Shown here piece by piece: positions 1-7,622 of a stretch of DNA of 51,966 nt. The translations under genes and the position numbers were made by a program. The DNA is taken from positions 1 through 51,966 of the forward strand of contig NZ_BCQR01000080.1 of assembly GCF_001552175.1 (NCBI RefSeq), read 5' to 3'. Source of the stretch: Actinomadura kijaniata NBRC 14229 (GTDB taxonomy: Bacteria > Actinomycetota > Actinomycetes > Streptosporangiales > Streptosporangiaceae). A model generated the notes under the pieces. That model was not told the origin of the DNA and searched no databases. It worked only from the letters and a program-made list of their open reading frames with translations. How positions within the stretch are numbered: position 1 is the stretch's first letter; every line of letters begins with the position of its first letter.

Positions 1-252
1 CGCCGCCCAGCCGGTGCCGCCGGCGCGGGCGTGGGCGCAGGCCGCCGCCGCCAGCGCCGCGCCGACCAGCCCGGACGTCGCCAGGCGACCGCGCAGGAAC
101 GCGACCAGCCCGGCGACGTCGGCGACCGTTCCCGCCGTGACGGCCGGTTCCAGCCCGCCGGAGTGGGCGTGGCCCCCGGCCGGGAGGCGGGAGTCGGCCA
201 GCAGCAGCAGCCCCGTGGTCATCGGTCCCGTGGTCACTCGTAGGGCGTCCAT
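1..252 (-). CDS. ureF: Urease accessory protein UreF, N-terminal part (cut by window edge)
   Basis: The first 84 codons are visible; the rest lies beyond position 1. The ATG (252-250) shares one base with the ureC stop (TGATG), so it is translationally coupled and last in the visible ure operon. The residues LLLLADSRLPAGGHAHSGG are the N-terminal signature of UreF, which works with UreD/UreH and UreG to deliver nickel into the urease active site. The frame is open to the edge. Length and C-terminus cannot be judged. Identification rests on the signature and on its place directly after ureC. Confidence 0.9.
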   Translation of the reverse strand, partial: MDALRVTTGPMTTGLLLLADSRLPAGGHAHSGGLEPAVTAGTVADVAGLVAFLRGRLATSGLVGAALAAAACAHARAGGTGWAA

Positions 253-1964
253 CAGAACAGGAAGTACCGCTGGGCCATCGGGAGCTCGGCGGCCGGCGCG
301 GGCTCGACCTCGTCGCCGTCGATCGTCACGGTGAACGTGTCGGGATCCACCTCGATCGACGGGAGCGCGTCGTTGAGCGGCATGTCGGCCTTGCCGAGCC
401 GCCGGGTGTCCTTGACCGGCACCAGACGGCGGCGCACGTCCAGACGGTCGGCGAGCCCGTCCCCGAGCGCGGCCTCCGACACGAAGTGCAGCGATGTGCC
501 CGCCGCGACCACCGGGGCGGCGCCGAACATCGGGCGCGGCAGCATCGGCTGCGGGGTGGGGATGGAGGCGTTGGCGTCGCCCATCGCCGCCCACGCGATC
601 ACCCCGCCCTTGATCACCAGCATCGGGCGCACCCCGAAGAACGCCGGGTCCCACAGCACCAGGTCGGCGAGCTTGCCCGGCTCGACCGACCCGATCTCGC
701 CGTCGAGGCCGTGCGCGACGGCCGGGTTGATCGTGTACTTGGCGACGTACCGCCGGGCCCGCAGGTTGTCGGCGGGGCCCGCCAGCGCGCCGCGCCGCCG
801 CTTCATGGCGTGCGCGGTCTGCCAGGTGCGGATCACGGTCTCGCCGATCCGGCCCATCGCCTGCGAGTCCGAGCCGATCATCGAGATCGCGCCCAGGTCG
901 TGCAGGACGTCCTCGGCCGCCATCGTGGTCGGCCGGATGCGGGACTCGGCGAACGCCAGGTCCTCGGGCACCGACGGGTTCAGGTGATGGCACACCATGA
1001 GCATGTCGAGGTGCTCGTCCAGCGTGTTGACCGTGTGCGGGCGCGTGGGGTTGGTGGAGGACGGCAGCACGTTCGGGTGCGCGGCGACGGTGATGATGTC
1101 GGGCGCGTGCCCGCCGCCCGCCCCCTCGGTGTGGTAGGCGTGGATCGACCGGCCGCCGATCGCCGCCAGCGTCGACTCGACGTACCCGGCCTCGTTCAGC
1201 GTGTCGGAGTGCAGCGCGACCTGCACGCCCGACGCGTCGGCGACCCGCAGGCACGCGTCGATCGCCGCCGGGGTGGAGCCCCAGTCCTCGTGCAGCTTGA
1301 ACCCGGACGCGCCCGCCCGGAGCTGCTCCCACAGCGCCTCCTCGGAGACGGTGTTGCCCTTGCCGAGCAGCGCGACGTTCACCGGCCACCCGTCCAGGGC
1401 CTCCAGCATCCGGTGCAGGTACCACACGCCGGTCACGGTGGTGGCCTTGGTGCCCTCCGCCGGTCCCGCCCCGCCGCCGATCAGCGTGGTCACGCCCGCG
1501 CCGAGCGCCTCCTCCAGCAGCTGCGGGCAGATGAGGTGGACGTGGGAGTCCACGGCCCCGGCGGTGAGGATCCTCCCGTTCCCCGCGATCACCTCGGTGG
1601 TGGGGCCGATGACCAGGCCGGGGTGGACGCCGTCCATGGTGTCGGGGTTCCCGGCCTTGCCGAGCGCGACGATCCGGCCGTCCCGCACGCCCACGTCGGC
1701 CTTGACGATCCCCCAGTGGTCCAGCACGACCACCCCCGTGATCACCAGGTCGAGCGCCCCCTCGGCCCGGGTGGCGCGGGACTGGCCCATCGACTCGCGG
1801 ATCACCTTGCCGCCGCCGAACACCGCCTCGTCCCCGGCCCCGGCCGGGCCGCGGCTGCGGTCCTCGGTGACCTCGACGAACAGGTCGGTGTCGGCCAGCC
1901 GCACCCGGTCCCCGGCGGTCGGGCCGTACAGCTCGGCGTACCGCGCCCGCGACAGCTCAGCCAT
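252..1964 (-). CDS. ureC: Urease alpha subunit
   Basis: Catalytic subunit of nickel urease (urea + water to ammonia and carbamate), cytoplasmic, 570 aa, the normal length. The expected nickel ligands are all present: HVH at 141-143, the lysine to be carbamylated K223 in GFKLHEDWG, H252, H278 in HTEGAGGGH, and D366 in IGSDSQAMG. The mobile-flap Cys-His pair is C325-H326 (MVCHHLNP). The start overlaps the end of ureB by 8 bases. Nothing suggests inactivity. Function is secure from the motifs and the operon. Confidence 0.98.
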   Translation of the reverse strand: MAELSRARYAELYGPTAGDRVRLADTDLFVEVTEDRSRGPAGAGDEAVFGGGKVIRESMGQSRATRAEGALDLVITGVVVLDHWGIVKADVGVRDGRIVALGKAGNPDTMDGVHPGLVIGPTTEVIAGNGRILTAGAVDSHVHLICPQLLEEALGAGVTTLIGGGAGPAEGTKATTVTGVWYLHRMLEALDGWPVNVALLGKGNTVSEEALWEQLRAGASGFKLHEDWGSTPAAIDACLRVADASGVQVALHSDTLNEAGYVESTLAAIGGRSIHAYHTEGAGGGHAPDIITVAAHPNVLPSSTNPTRPHTVNTLDEHLDMLMVCHHLNPSVPEDLAFAESRIRPTTMAAEDVLHDLGAISMIGSDSQAMGRIGETVIRTWQTAHAMKRRRGALAGPADNLRARRYVAKYTINPAVAHGLDGEIGSVEPGKLADLVLWDPAFFGVRPMLVIKGGVIAWAAMGDANASIPTPQPMLPRPMFGAAPVVAAGTSLHFVSEAALGDGLADRLDVRRRLVPVKDTRRLGKADMPLNDALPSIEVDPDTFTVTIDGDEVEPAPAAELPMAQRYFLF

Positions 1965-2280
1965 CCAGCGCCCCCGCCCCCTCCGGCCGCAGGCCGGGAA
2001 CGACGCGGCGACCCGCCAGCGGCACCAGGTCGACCTCGCGGGTGATGCCGGGCTCGAAGCGCACGGCCGTCCCCGCCGGGACGTCCAGCCGCGTCCCCCA
2101 CGCCGCCTCGCGGTCGAACTCCAGGGCCGGGTTGGCGACGGCGAAGTGGTAGTGCGACCCGACCTGCACGGGCCGGTCGCCGGTGTTGACGACGGTGAGG
2201 GTGGTCCGCGGGCGCCCCGGGTTCAGCGCGACGGGCTCCGCGCCGGGGACGACCTGCCCCGGGACGAGCGGGGCGCTCAC
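1957..2280 (-). CDS. ureB: Urease beta subunit
   Basis: Structural beta subunit of urease, 107 aa, about the usual 100-110. It begins PLVPGQVVPGAEPVALNPGR and contains the typical NTGDRPVQVGSHYHFAVANPAL stretch (only partly quoted elsewhere), including the GSHYHF core, followed by an R-x-DVPAGTAVRFEPG segment. Its GTG start lies within the ureA stop (GTGA overlap) and its end overlaps ureC, so ureA-B-C are coupled. The three subunits are separate genes, as in most actinobacteria, rather than fused. Confidence 0.97.
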   Translation of the reverse strand: MSAPLVPGQVVPGAEPVALNPGRPRTTLTVVNTGDRPVQVGSHYHFAVANPALEFDREAAWGTRLDVPAGTAVRFEPGITREVDLVPLAGRRVVPGLRPEGAGALDG

Positions 2281-2579
2281 GGGATCGGCCGGTGGACGGT
2301 GACGAGCTTGGTGCCGTCGGGGAAGGTGGCCTCCATCTGGACCGACTCCAGCATCTCCGGCACCCCCTCCATGACGTCGTCACGGGTGAGCACGGTGCGG
2401 CCGGACTCCATCAGCTCGGCCACGGTGCGCCCGTCCCGGGCGCCCTCCAGGATGTGGACCGCGATGACCGCCGTCGCCTCGGGATGGTTGAGCCGCAGTC
2501 CGCGCTCCCGCCGTTCCCGGGCCACCCGCGCGGCCACATGGATCAGCAGGCGCTCCTGCTCGTGTGGGGTGATCAGCAC
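2277..2579 (-). CDS. ureA: Urease gamma subunit
   Basis: Gamma subunit of urease, 100 aa as in the family. Recognisable by LITPHEQERLLI at the N-terminus, LRLNHPEATAVI, and VMEGVPEMLESVQMEATFPDG near the C-terminus (quoted in pieces of the family signature). The GTG start at 2579 aligns with the usual family start. A GAGG sequence lies only about two bases upstream of that GTG, closer than ideal, so initiation may be inefficient or leaderless. It is the first gene of the visible ure operon. Confidence 0.97.
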   Translation of the reverse strand: MLITPHEQERLLIHVAARVARERRERGLRLNHPEATAVIAVHILEGARDGRTVAELMESGRTVLTRDDVMEGVPEMLESVQMEATFPDGTKLVTVHRPIP

Positions 2580-2654
2580 ACCTCGACGCTAGTGCGGCCC
2601 TGACCTGGCGTGGAACCGCGCCGTTGCGCTTTTAACAGCTATTTCACAATGCCC

Positions 2655-2674
2655 CGGGGGCCGAAATGCCCCCG
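2655..2674 (-). terminator. Small GC hairpin downstream of the 2701-3300 gene
   Basis: CGGGGGC (2655-2661) and GCCCCCG (2668-2674) can pair around a six-base loop. It lies just past the end of the minus-strand gene at 2701-3300 and could be its terminator. No U-run is present, so the assignment is tentative. Confidence 0.4.
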
Positions 2675-2700
2675 ACACAAAGGACACGGATCCGGCGCCG

Positions 2701-3300
2701 TCAGACCCGCCGCCCGATCGACGGATAGTCGAGCACGATCCCGTCCGCCCCGAACACGATCTCCCGGGTGAACCCCGGGCTGGAGTAGCGCACCACCGAC
2801 CGCTTCCCCTCCCGGCGCACGAACTCGTAGGTCTGCCACGACGGGCGGACGGCGAGGTCGGGCACCGAGACCCACGCCATCAGGTGCTCCACCGGCCCGC
2901 CCCCGTCCAGGAACCCGCCCCGCAGCACCGGCATGGTGTTCGTCAGCGGCGACAGCCCGAGGTCGCAGTCCAGCGCGCCCCCGAGCTCCCCGGCGTCCCC
3001 GCCCGGCGGCGGCAACGCGACGTGCCCCTCGGAGCGGGCGTTGACCGTCCACTCGCCCTCGGGCCGGTTCACCAGCTCCAGCCACCGCCGCCAGGGCCCG
3101 GTGCCGCCGTCCACCCCGTGGGCCTGCACCAGCAGCCGCGCGGTCACGAACCGGTCCCCGGTGGTCAGCTCGTACTCCAGCCGGTAGGGGACGGCCCCGC
3201 CCCCGACGGCCGCCCCGGAGGCGACGAGCCGCCCGCCCCCGACCTCGACCTCGACCAGCTCCGCGCCTTCCGGCTTGACCCACACCACCGATTCGACCAT
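2701..3300 (-). CDS. Putative glycolipid-binding family protein (PF06475-like)
   Basis: 199 aa, soluble, no signal peptide. Features of the putative glycolipid-binding family are a first strand MVESVVWV, the central DCDLGLSPLTNTMPVLR block, MAWVSVPDL, and a C-terminal DADG-like strand ending LDYPSIGRRV. The family adopts a closed beta fold likened to lipid-binding proteins; its substrate is unproven. It is a single gene between the urease operon and dnaG, transcribed towards the urease genes. Family assignment is good; biochemical role is unknown. Confidence 0.8.
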   Translation of the reverse strand: MVESVVWVKPEGAELVEVEVGGGRLVASGAAVGGGAVPYRLEYELTTGDRFVTARLLVQAHGVDGGTGPWRRWLELVNRPEGEWTVNARSEGHVALPPPGGDAGELGGALDCDLGLSPLTNTMPVLRGGFLDGGGPVEHLMAWVSVPDLAVRPSWQTYEFVRREGKRSVVRYSSPGFTREIVFGADGIVLDYPSIGRRV

Positions 3301-3377
3301 CCCCCCAGTCTGCCCCCGGTGGAGCGGGTCGGGCGGGGCGGCGCGGAGTGTCGGGGGGCGGGATTAGACTCGCCGCC

Positions 3378-5291
3378 GTGGCAGGCCGGATTCGCAATGA
3401 GGACATCGCGCTCGTACGCGAGCGGTCGCCGATCGACGGCGTGATCGGGGAGTACCTACAGCTGCGCAGCGCCGGCGGGGGGAACCTCAAGGGGCTGTGC
3501 CCGTTCCATGACGAGAAGTCGCCCTCGTTCAACGTGACCCCGGCCAGAGGGCTCTGGTACTGCTTCGGGTGCGGGGTCGGCGGCGACGTCATCAAGTTCG
3601 TGCAGGAGATCGACCATCTGACGTTCTCCGAGGCCGTCGAGCGGCTGGCCGCCAAGGCCGGGATCCAGCTCCGGTACGAGGAGGGCGGGTTCACCCCGCG
3701 CCAGGACGGCGGGCAGCGGGCCCGGCTGGTCGAGGCGCACAAGGCCGCCGCCGAGTACTTCGCCGAGCAGCTCGCCGCGCCCGACGGGGCGATCGGGCGC
3801 AAGTTCCTGTCGGAGCGGGGGTTCGAGCTCGCCGACGCCGCGCGGTTCGGGGTCGGGTTCGCCCCCCGGGAGTGGGAGGGACTGGTCCGGCACCTGCGGG
3901 GGCGGGGGTTCGCCGACCGGGAGCTGATCATGGGCGGGCTCGCCAAGGAGGGGCGGCGCGGGCCCATGGACCGGTTCCGGGGGCGGCTGCTCTGGCCCGT
4001 CCGGGACCTGGGCGGCGATGTCATCGGGTTCGGGGCGCGGCGGCTCTACGACGATGACGACGGGCCCAAGTACCTGAACACGCCCGAGACGCCGCTGTTC
4101 CACAAGAGCAACGTGCTCTACGGGGCCGACCTGGCGAAGAAGGAGATCGCCCGGAGCCGGCAGGCGGTCGTCGTCGAGGGCTACACGGACGTGATGGCCT
4201 GCCATCTGAGCGGGGTGCCGACGGCGGTGGCGACGTGCGGGACCTCGTTCGGGGACGAGCACATCAAGATCCTGCGGCGGCTGCTGATGGACCAGGACGA
4301 GTTCCGGGGCGAGGTGATCTTCACCTTCGACGGGGACTCGGCGGGGCAGAAGGCGGCGCTGCGGGCGTTCGCCGACGAGCAGAAGTTCGTGACGCAGACG
4401 TTCGTGGCGGTGCAGCCGGACGGGCTGGACCCCTGTGACCTGCGGATCCGGCACGGTGAGGCGGCCGTCCGGGATCTGGTGGCGTCGCGGACGCCGCTGT
4501 TCGAGTTCGCGGTGCGCAGCACCATCGAGCAGCACGACCTGAACACCGCCGAGGGGCGGCTGGCCGCGCTGGACGCCGCCGCCCCGGTGGTCGCCAAGAT
4601 CAAGGACCGGTCGCTGCGGCACATGTACGCGGTCAACCTGGACCGCTGGCTCGGGATCATGGACGAGCAGTTCGTGCTGCGGCGGGTCCGCGAGCTGTCG
4701 GCGCGTGAGCAGGGGCAGAACGGGCGGCGCGGGCAGCGTCCCCACCCGCAGTCCCAGCAGGCCCAGCAGGCCCAGCAGGCGCAGGCCCCCGCGCCGGAGC
4801 GGCCCTCCTACGATCCCCGGGACCCCGAGGTGCGGGCCGAGCGGGAGCTGCTGAAGTTCGCGGTGCAGCGGCCCGGGATGCTCGGACCGGTGTTCGACGG
4901 GCTTCCCGCCGACGTGTTCCTCGTGCCCCCGCACGCGGCCGTCCGGGCCGTCATCGCTGAGGCGGGTGGGGTCCAGGGGGCTGCCGGGGCGGCCGAATGG
5001 ATCGGGACGCTGCGGGAGACGGCCGCGAACGAGCAGGTCAGAGACCTGATCACGCAGCTGGGGGTGGAGGCGCTGCTGGTCGCTCCGGAAGCGGAGGACC
5101 GATATGCGGTGGCTCTGCTGGCCCGAATTCAGGAACGCCAGGTCATCAGGCAGATCGCGGACGTCAAATCTAAACTCGGGCGGCTGAATCCGGCCGAGCA
5201 GGCCGAGGAGTACGGAAAGCTCTTTGGCGATCTTGTGGCGCTTGAGCAGCAGAGACGGATGTTGCGCGAGGGTGGCCTTGGATCACAGTAA
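3378..5291 (+). CDS. dnaG: DNA primase
   Basis: Replicative primase that makes RNA primers on the lagging strand and binds the DnaB helicase. From the GTG at 3378 (VAGRIRNEDIALVRERSPID) the protein has 637 aa; a longer upstream start adds residues not typical of the family. The zinc finger is C41-x2-H44 and C62-x2-C65. The TOPRIM core has EGYTDV around residue 267 and DGDSAGQKA around 318. A Q/A-rich linker (residues about 455-475) precedes the C-terminal DnaB-binding region. A sigma factor follows on the same strand after 59 bases, recalling the classical dnaG-rpoD arrangement. Confidence 0.96.
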   Translation: MAGRIRNEDIALVRERSPIDGVIGEYLQLRSAGGGNLKGLCPFHDEKSPSFNVTPARGLWYCFGCGVGGDVIKFVQEIDHLTFSEAVERLAAKAGIQLRYEEGGFTPRQDGGQRARLVEAHKAAAEYFAEQLAAPDGAIGRKFLSERGFELADAARFGVGFAPREWEGLVRHLRGRGFADRELIMGGLAKEGRRGPMDRFRGRLLWPVRDLGGDVIGFGARRLYDDDDGPKYLNTPETPLFHKSNVLYGADLAKKEIARSRQAVVVEGYTDVMACHLSGVPTAVATCGTSFGDEHIKILRRLLMDQDEFRGEVIFTFDGDSAGQKAALRAFADEQKFVTQTFVAVQPDGLDPCDLRIRHGEAAVRDLVASRTPLFEFAVRSTIEQHDLNTAEGRLAALDAAAPVVAKIKDRSLRHMYAVNLDRWLGIMDEQFVLRRVRELSAREQGQNGRRGQRPHPQSQQAQQAQQAQAPAPERPSYDPRDPEVRAERELLKFAVQRPGMLGPVFDGLPADVFLVPPHAAVRAVIAEAGGVQGAAGAAEWIGTLRETAANEQVRDLITQLGVEALLVAPEAEDRYAVALLARIQERQVIRQIADVKSKLGRLNPAEQAEEYGKLFGDLVALEQQRRMLREGGLGSQ

Positions 5292-5359
5292 GTCAAGAGA
5301 CCGCAAAATGGGTCCTGTGATCTAGGGCCTTCGTAACGCAGACTGTCTGCGTGGGCCCT
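5281..5359 (+). promoter_or_regulatory. Nested inverted repeats across the dnaG end and the sigma-factor start codon
   Basis: Two structures are visible. GATCACAG at 5281-5288 (end of dnaG) pairs perfectly with CTGTGATC at 5315-5322. A second hairpin has inner stem CGCAGA (5337-5342)/TCTGCG (5346-5351) and outer stem AGGGCC (5324-5329)/GGCCCT (5354-5359), burying the GTG start codon at 5351. No Shine-Dalgarno sequence is visible before the GTG. It could control translation or processing of the dnaG-sigma mRNA, or it could be a protein operator; this is inference. Confidence 0.5.
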
Positions 5360-6508
5360 TCGGTGCTGCCGAGCGAGGCGCCATCGGTTGACCAGGTGGC
5401 GGACCTTGTCGCACGAGGCAGAGAGCGCGGCGGTGTGACCGTCGATGACGTCGCTGCCGCACTCGATCGTTCCGACTTGCCGGACGACTCCCTTGAGAAG
5501 ATCGTCCGAATGCTCGCCGAGCAGGGGGTGGAGGTCCTCGAGTCTCCCAGCGAGGCCGAGGACGTTCAGCGGGCGGATGAGGGAGACCTCGGCAAGCGGG
5601 CGCCGACGAGCGACCTGGTCCGGATCTACCTGAGGGAGATCGGGCGCGTTCCGCTCCTCACGGCAGAAGATGAAGTCGAACTGGCGAAGTCGATCGAGGC
5701 GGGACTGTTCGCCGAGGAGAAGCTGGCACGCACCGCCGTGCTGTCTCCCGGGGAACGGCTCGACCTCGAACAGCTCGCCCGCGAGGGAATGCGGGCGAAG
5801 CAACGTCTGATCGAGGCCAACCTGCGCCTGGTGGTCTCGATCGCCAAACGCTACGTGGGTCGGGGGATGCTGTTCCTCGACCTGATCCAGGAGGGAAATC
5901 TCGGACTCATCCGTGCCGTCGAGAAATTCGACTACACCAAGGGATTCAAGTTCTCGACCTACGCGACGTGGTGGATCCGCCAGGCGATCACGCGGGCGAT
6001 CGCCGACCAGGCCCGGACCATCCGGATCCCGGTGCACATGGTGGAGACCATCAACAAGCTGGTCCGGGTGCAGCGGCAGCTGCACCAGGACCTGGGACGG
6101 GAACCCAGTCCCGAGGAGATCGGCCGGGAGATGGGGCTGACCCCCGTCCGGGTCGTGGAGATCCAGCGGATCGCCCAGGAACCGGTGTCGTTGCAGTCGC
6201 CCATCGGGGAGGAGGATTCCGATCTGGGCGACTTCATCGAGGACGCCGACGCGGTCGTGCCGATCGAGGCGGCGGCGTTCATCCTCCTCCAGGACCAGCT
6301 GGAGGACATCCTGGGAACGCTGTCGGACCGCGAGCAGCGGATCATCCAACTGCGGTTCGGGCTGACCGACGGTCATCCCCGCACCCTGGAGGAGGTCGGC
6401 CGCGAGTTCGGTGTGACGCGGGAACGCATCCGCCAGATCGAGTCCAAGACCCTGGCCAAGCTCCGTCATCCGTCCCGGGCGCAGATGCTCCGGGAGTACC
6501 TCGACTGA
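5351..6508 (+). CDS. RNA polymerase sigma factor, RpoD/HrdB type
   Basis: 385-aa sigma-70 protein of group 1/2. It has a short region 1.1 (VADLVARGRERGGVTVDDV), region 1.2 DLVRIYLREIGRVPLLTAE, region 2 RLVVSIAKRYVGRGMLFLDL and EGNLGLIRAVEKFDYTKGFK, the promoter-melting and -10 recognition helix TYATWWIRQAITRAIADQAR, region 3, and the region 4.2 helix-turn-helix EVGREFGVTRERIRQIESKT, ending LREYLD like primary sigmas. It lacks the long Lys/Ala-rich N-terminal extension of HrdB-type proteins, so it may be the main or an alternative primary-like sigma. It follows dnaG. The GTG start is structured and lacks a clear ribosome site; starts at 5363 or 5396 remain possible. Confidence 0.92.
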   Translation: MGPSVLPSEAPSVDQVADLVARGRERGGVTVDDVAAALDRSDLPDDSLEKIVRMLAEQGVEVLESPSEAEDVQRADEGDLGKRAPTSDLVRIYLREIGRVPLLTAEDEVELAKSIEAGLFAEEKLARTAVLSPGERLDLEQLAREGMRAKQRLIEANLRLVVSIAKRYVGRGMLFLDLIQEGNLGLIRAVEKFDYTKGFKFSTYATWWIRQAITRAIADQARTIRIPVHMVETINKLVRVQRQLHQDLGREPSPEEIGREMGLTPVRVVEIQRIAQEPVSLQSPIGEEDSDLGDFIEDADAVVPIEAAAFILLQDQLEDILGTLSDREQRIIQLRFGLTDGHPRTLEEVGREFGVTRERIRQIESKTLAKLRHPSRAQMLREYLD

Positions 6509-6577
6509 TCCGCGTGCCTTCCGGCCGGGACGGGGAACGGCCGGGACGGCGCGAGGCGACGGATCGCGCGCACCCCA

Positions 6578-6608
6578 CCGGCCCCCGCCGACCCTCGGCG
6601 GGGGCCGG
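6578..6608 (+). terminator. Strong hairpin after the sigma gene
   Basis: A perfect 14-bp GC-rich inverted repeat (6578-6591 with 6595-6608, loop CCC) sits 70 bases after the sigma stop and 19 bases before the next ATG. There is no U-run, as is common for actinobacterial terminators. It probably ends the dnaG-sigma transcript. Confidence 0.75.
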
Positions 6609-6626
6609 TCGCGTACGCTCCCGCGC

Positions 6627-6977
6627 ATGGAGACCCCCTCGCTGGACGGCCTGCGGTTCCGGGCCGTCGCCGACGTCGTGGGCGGCGAGATCGCCCCCGC
6701 CACCCTGTTCACCTACCACGAGGCCGGCGGCGAGATCTGGGGCGAGTACTCCGGCGGCGCGATCCGGCGCGGGTTCCTGGTCGGCACCCGGCGCGGCGAC
6801 GTGCTCGACTTCCGCTACAGCCAGCTCAACACCGCCGGGGAGACCTCCAACGGCCACTGCGTGTCGAAGGTCGTCATGCTGCCGGACGGGCGGGTGCGGC
6901 TGGAGGAGAGCTGGGAGTGGGAGTCGCGGGACGGGACCGGGACGAGCGCCGTCGAACAGGTGCTGGACGCCGGTTAG
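6627..6977 (+). CDS. Conserved small protein, often labelled n-acetylglutamate synthase-like
   Basis: 116 aa, no membrane or signal segment. The pattern FTYHEAGGEIWGEYSGG, then RYSQLNTAGET-NGHC and LPDGRVRLEESWEWES, matches a small beta-rich family spread over Firmicutes and Actinobacteria. In databases it frequently carries the label n-acetylglutamate synthase. No GNAT acetyl-CoA motif is visible, so I do not accept that enzyme name. It starts 19 bases after the sigma-gene terminator, so it probably has its own promoter. Function unknown. Confidence 0.75.
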   Translation: METPSLDGLRFRAVADVVGGEIAPATLFTYHEAGGEIWGEYSGGAIRRGFLVGTRRGDVLDFRYSQLNTAGETSNGHCVSKVVMLPDGRVRLEESWEWESRDGTGTSAVEQVLDAG

Positions 6978-7015
6978 ACGGTGGAATGTCGCATCCGTGG
7001 TCTACGGTGGTGCCC

Positions 7016-7492
7016 ATGCTGATCGTGACGACTGACGGCCTGGCCGGGTACGAGGTGCGCAACGTGCTCGGCGAGGTCCTGGGGACGGCCGTCCAGGGGG
7101 TGCAGAGCGCGGCTCCGCATCCGGGCGCGTCCAGCAGCGCGACGTTCCGGGTGACCGGGGAGCAGCCGGGAGTCGGTCTGGGGGCGGCGCGCCGCGAGGC
7201 GATCGACCGGCTGGCCGAGGACGCCCGCCGCAAGGGCGCCAACGCGGTGGTGGGCATGTGCTTCGACACCGCCGTGCTGGCGGACGGTTCGCACGAGGTC
7301 TGCGCCTACGGCACCGCCGTGTGGGCCGAGCCGTCGCAGGGGCGGCCCGCCCAGCCGCACGACCACGCCAAGCCGGTGGCGGGGCACCAGGGGCCTCCCG
7401 GCGGGATCCCGCCGTACGTGGAGCCGCAGCCGGGCCAGCCGCCGATGGCCGCGCGCAACCTCACCATCGGCCTGCACGACCGGCCGCGCTGA
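7016..7492 (+). CDS. YbjQ/UPF0145 family protein
   Basis: 158 aa from the ATG at 7016. The N-terminal 110 residues form a YbjQ-type domain: TTDGLAGYEVRNVLGEVLGT, then AREEAIDRLAEDAR-like helix (here ARREAIDRLAEDARRKGANA) and VVGMCFDTAV. Members form pentameric rings and are sometimes called heavy-metal-binding, without firm proof. The C-terminal 45 residues are Pro/Gly/Gln-rich and probably disordered. An in-frame GTG-type start about 100 bases upstream exists but adds unrelated sequence. It converges with the coiled-coil gene at 7623. Confidence 0.85.
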   Translation: MLIVTTDGLAGYEVRNVLGEVLGTAVQGVQSAAPHPGASSSATFRVTGEQPGVGLGAARREAIDRLAEDARRKGANAVVGMCFDTAVLADGSHEVCAYGTAVWAEPSQGRPAQPHDHAKPVAGHQGPPGGIPPYVEPQPGQPPMAARNLTIGLHDRPR

Positions 7493-7516
7493 GCCGGGCA
7501 AGAGTCGTCCCCGTTC

Positions 7517-7548
7517 GGCCGAGACCTGTTTCACGGTGGGCCTCGGCC
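7517..7548. terminator. Hairpin between convergent genes
   Basis: GGCCGAG (7517-7523) pairs with CTCGGCC (7542-7548), with a further ACC/GGT pairing inside. It lies between the stops of the convergent genes at 7492 and 7623, so it may serve both. No U-run. Confidence 0.4.
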
Positions 7549-7622
7549 ACGCGGACGAGCGCGCCACCTGACCTGCGGGCCCGGAGCGATGCCGCGCTCG
7601 CCGAGTCCACGGCTGGGAAACG

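Noticed and set aside
486..2045. Long open frames opposite the urease genes (and many similar ones elsewhere)
   Set aside because: Arg/Pro/Gly-rich translations without domains; they mirror the codon bias of the real GC-rich genes on the other strand.
4750..4790. CAG/GCC-rich repeat in dnaG
   Set aside because: Encodes a Gln/Ala linker before the helicase-binding domain; normal for flexible linkers.
6627..6977. N-acetylglutamate synthase activity
   Set aside because: Only a database label for this small family; no acetyl-CoA-binding motif is present.
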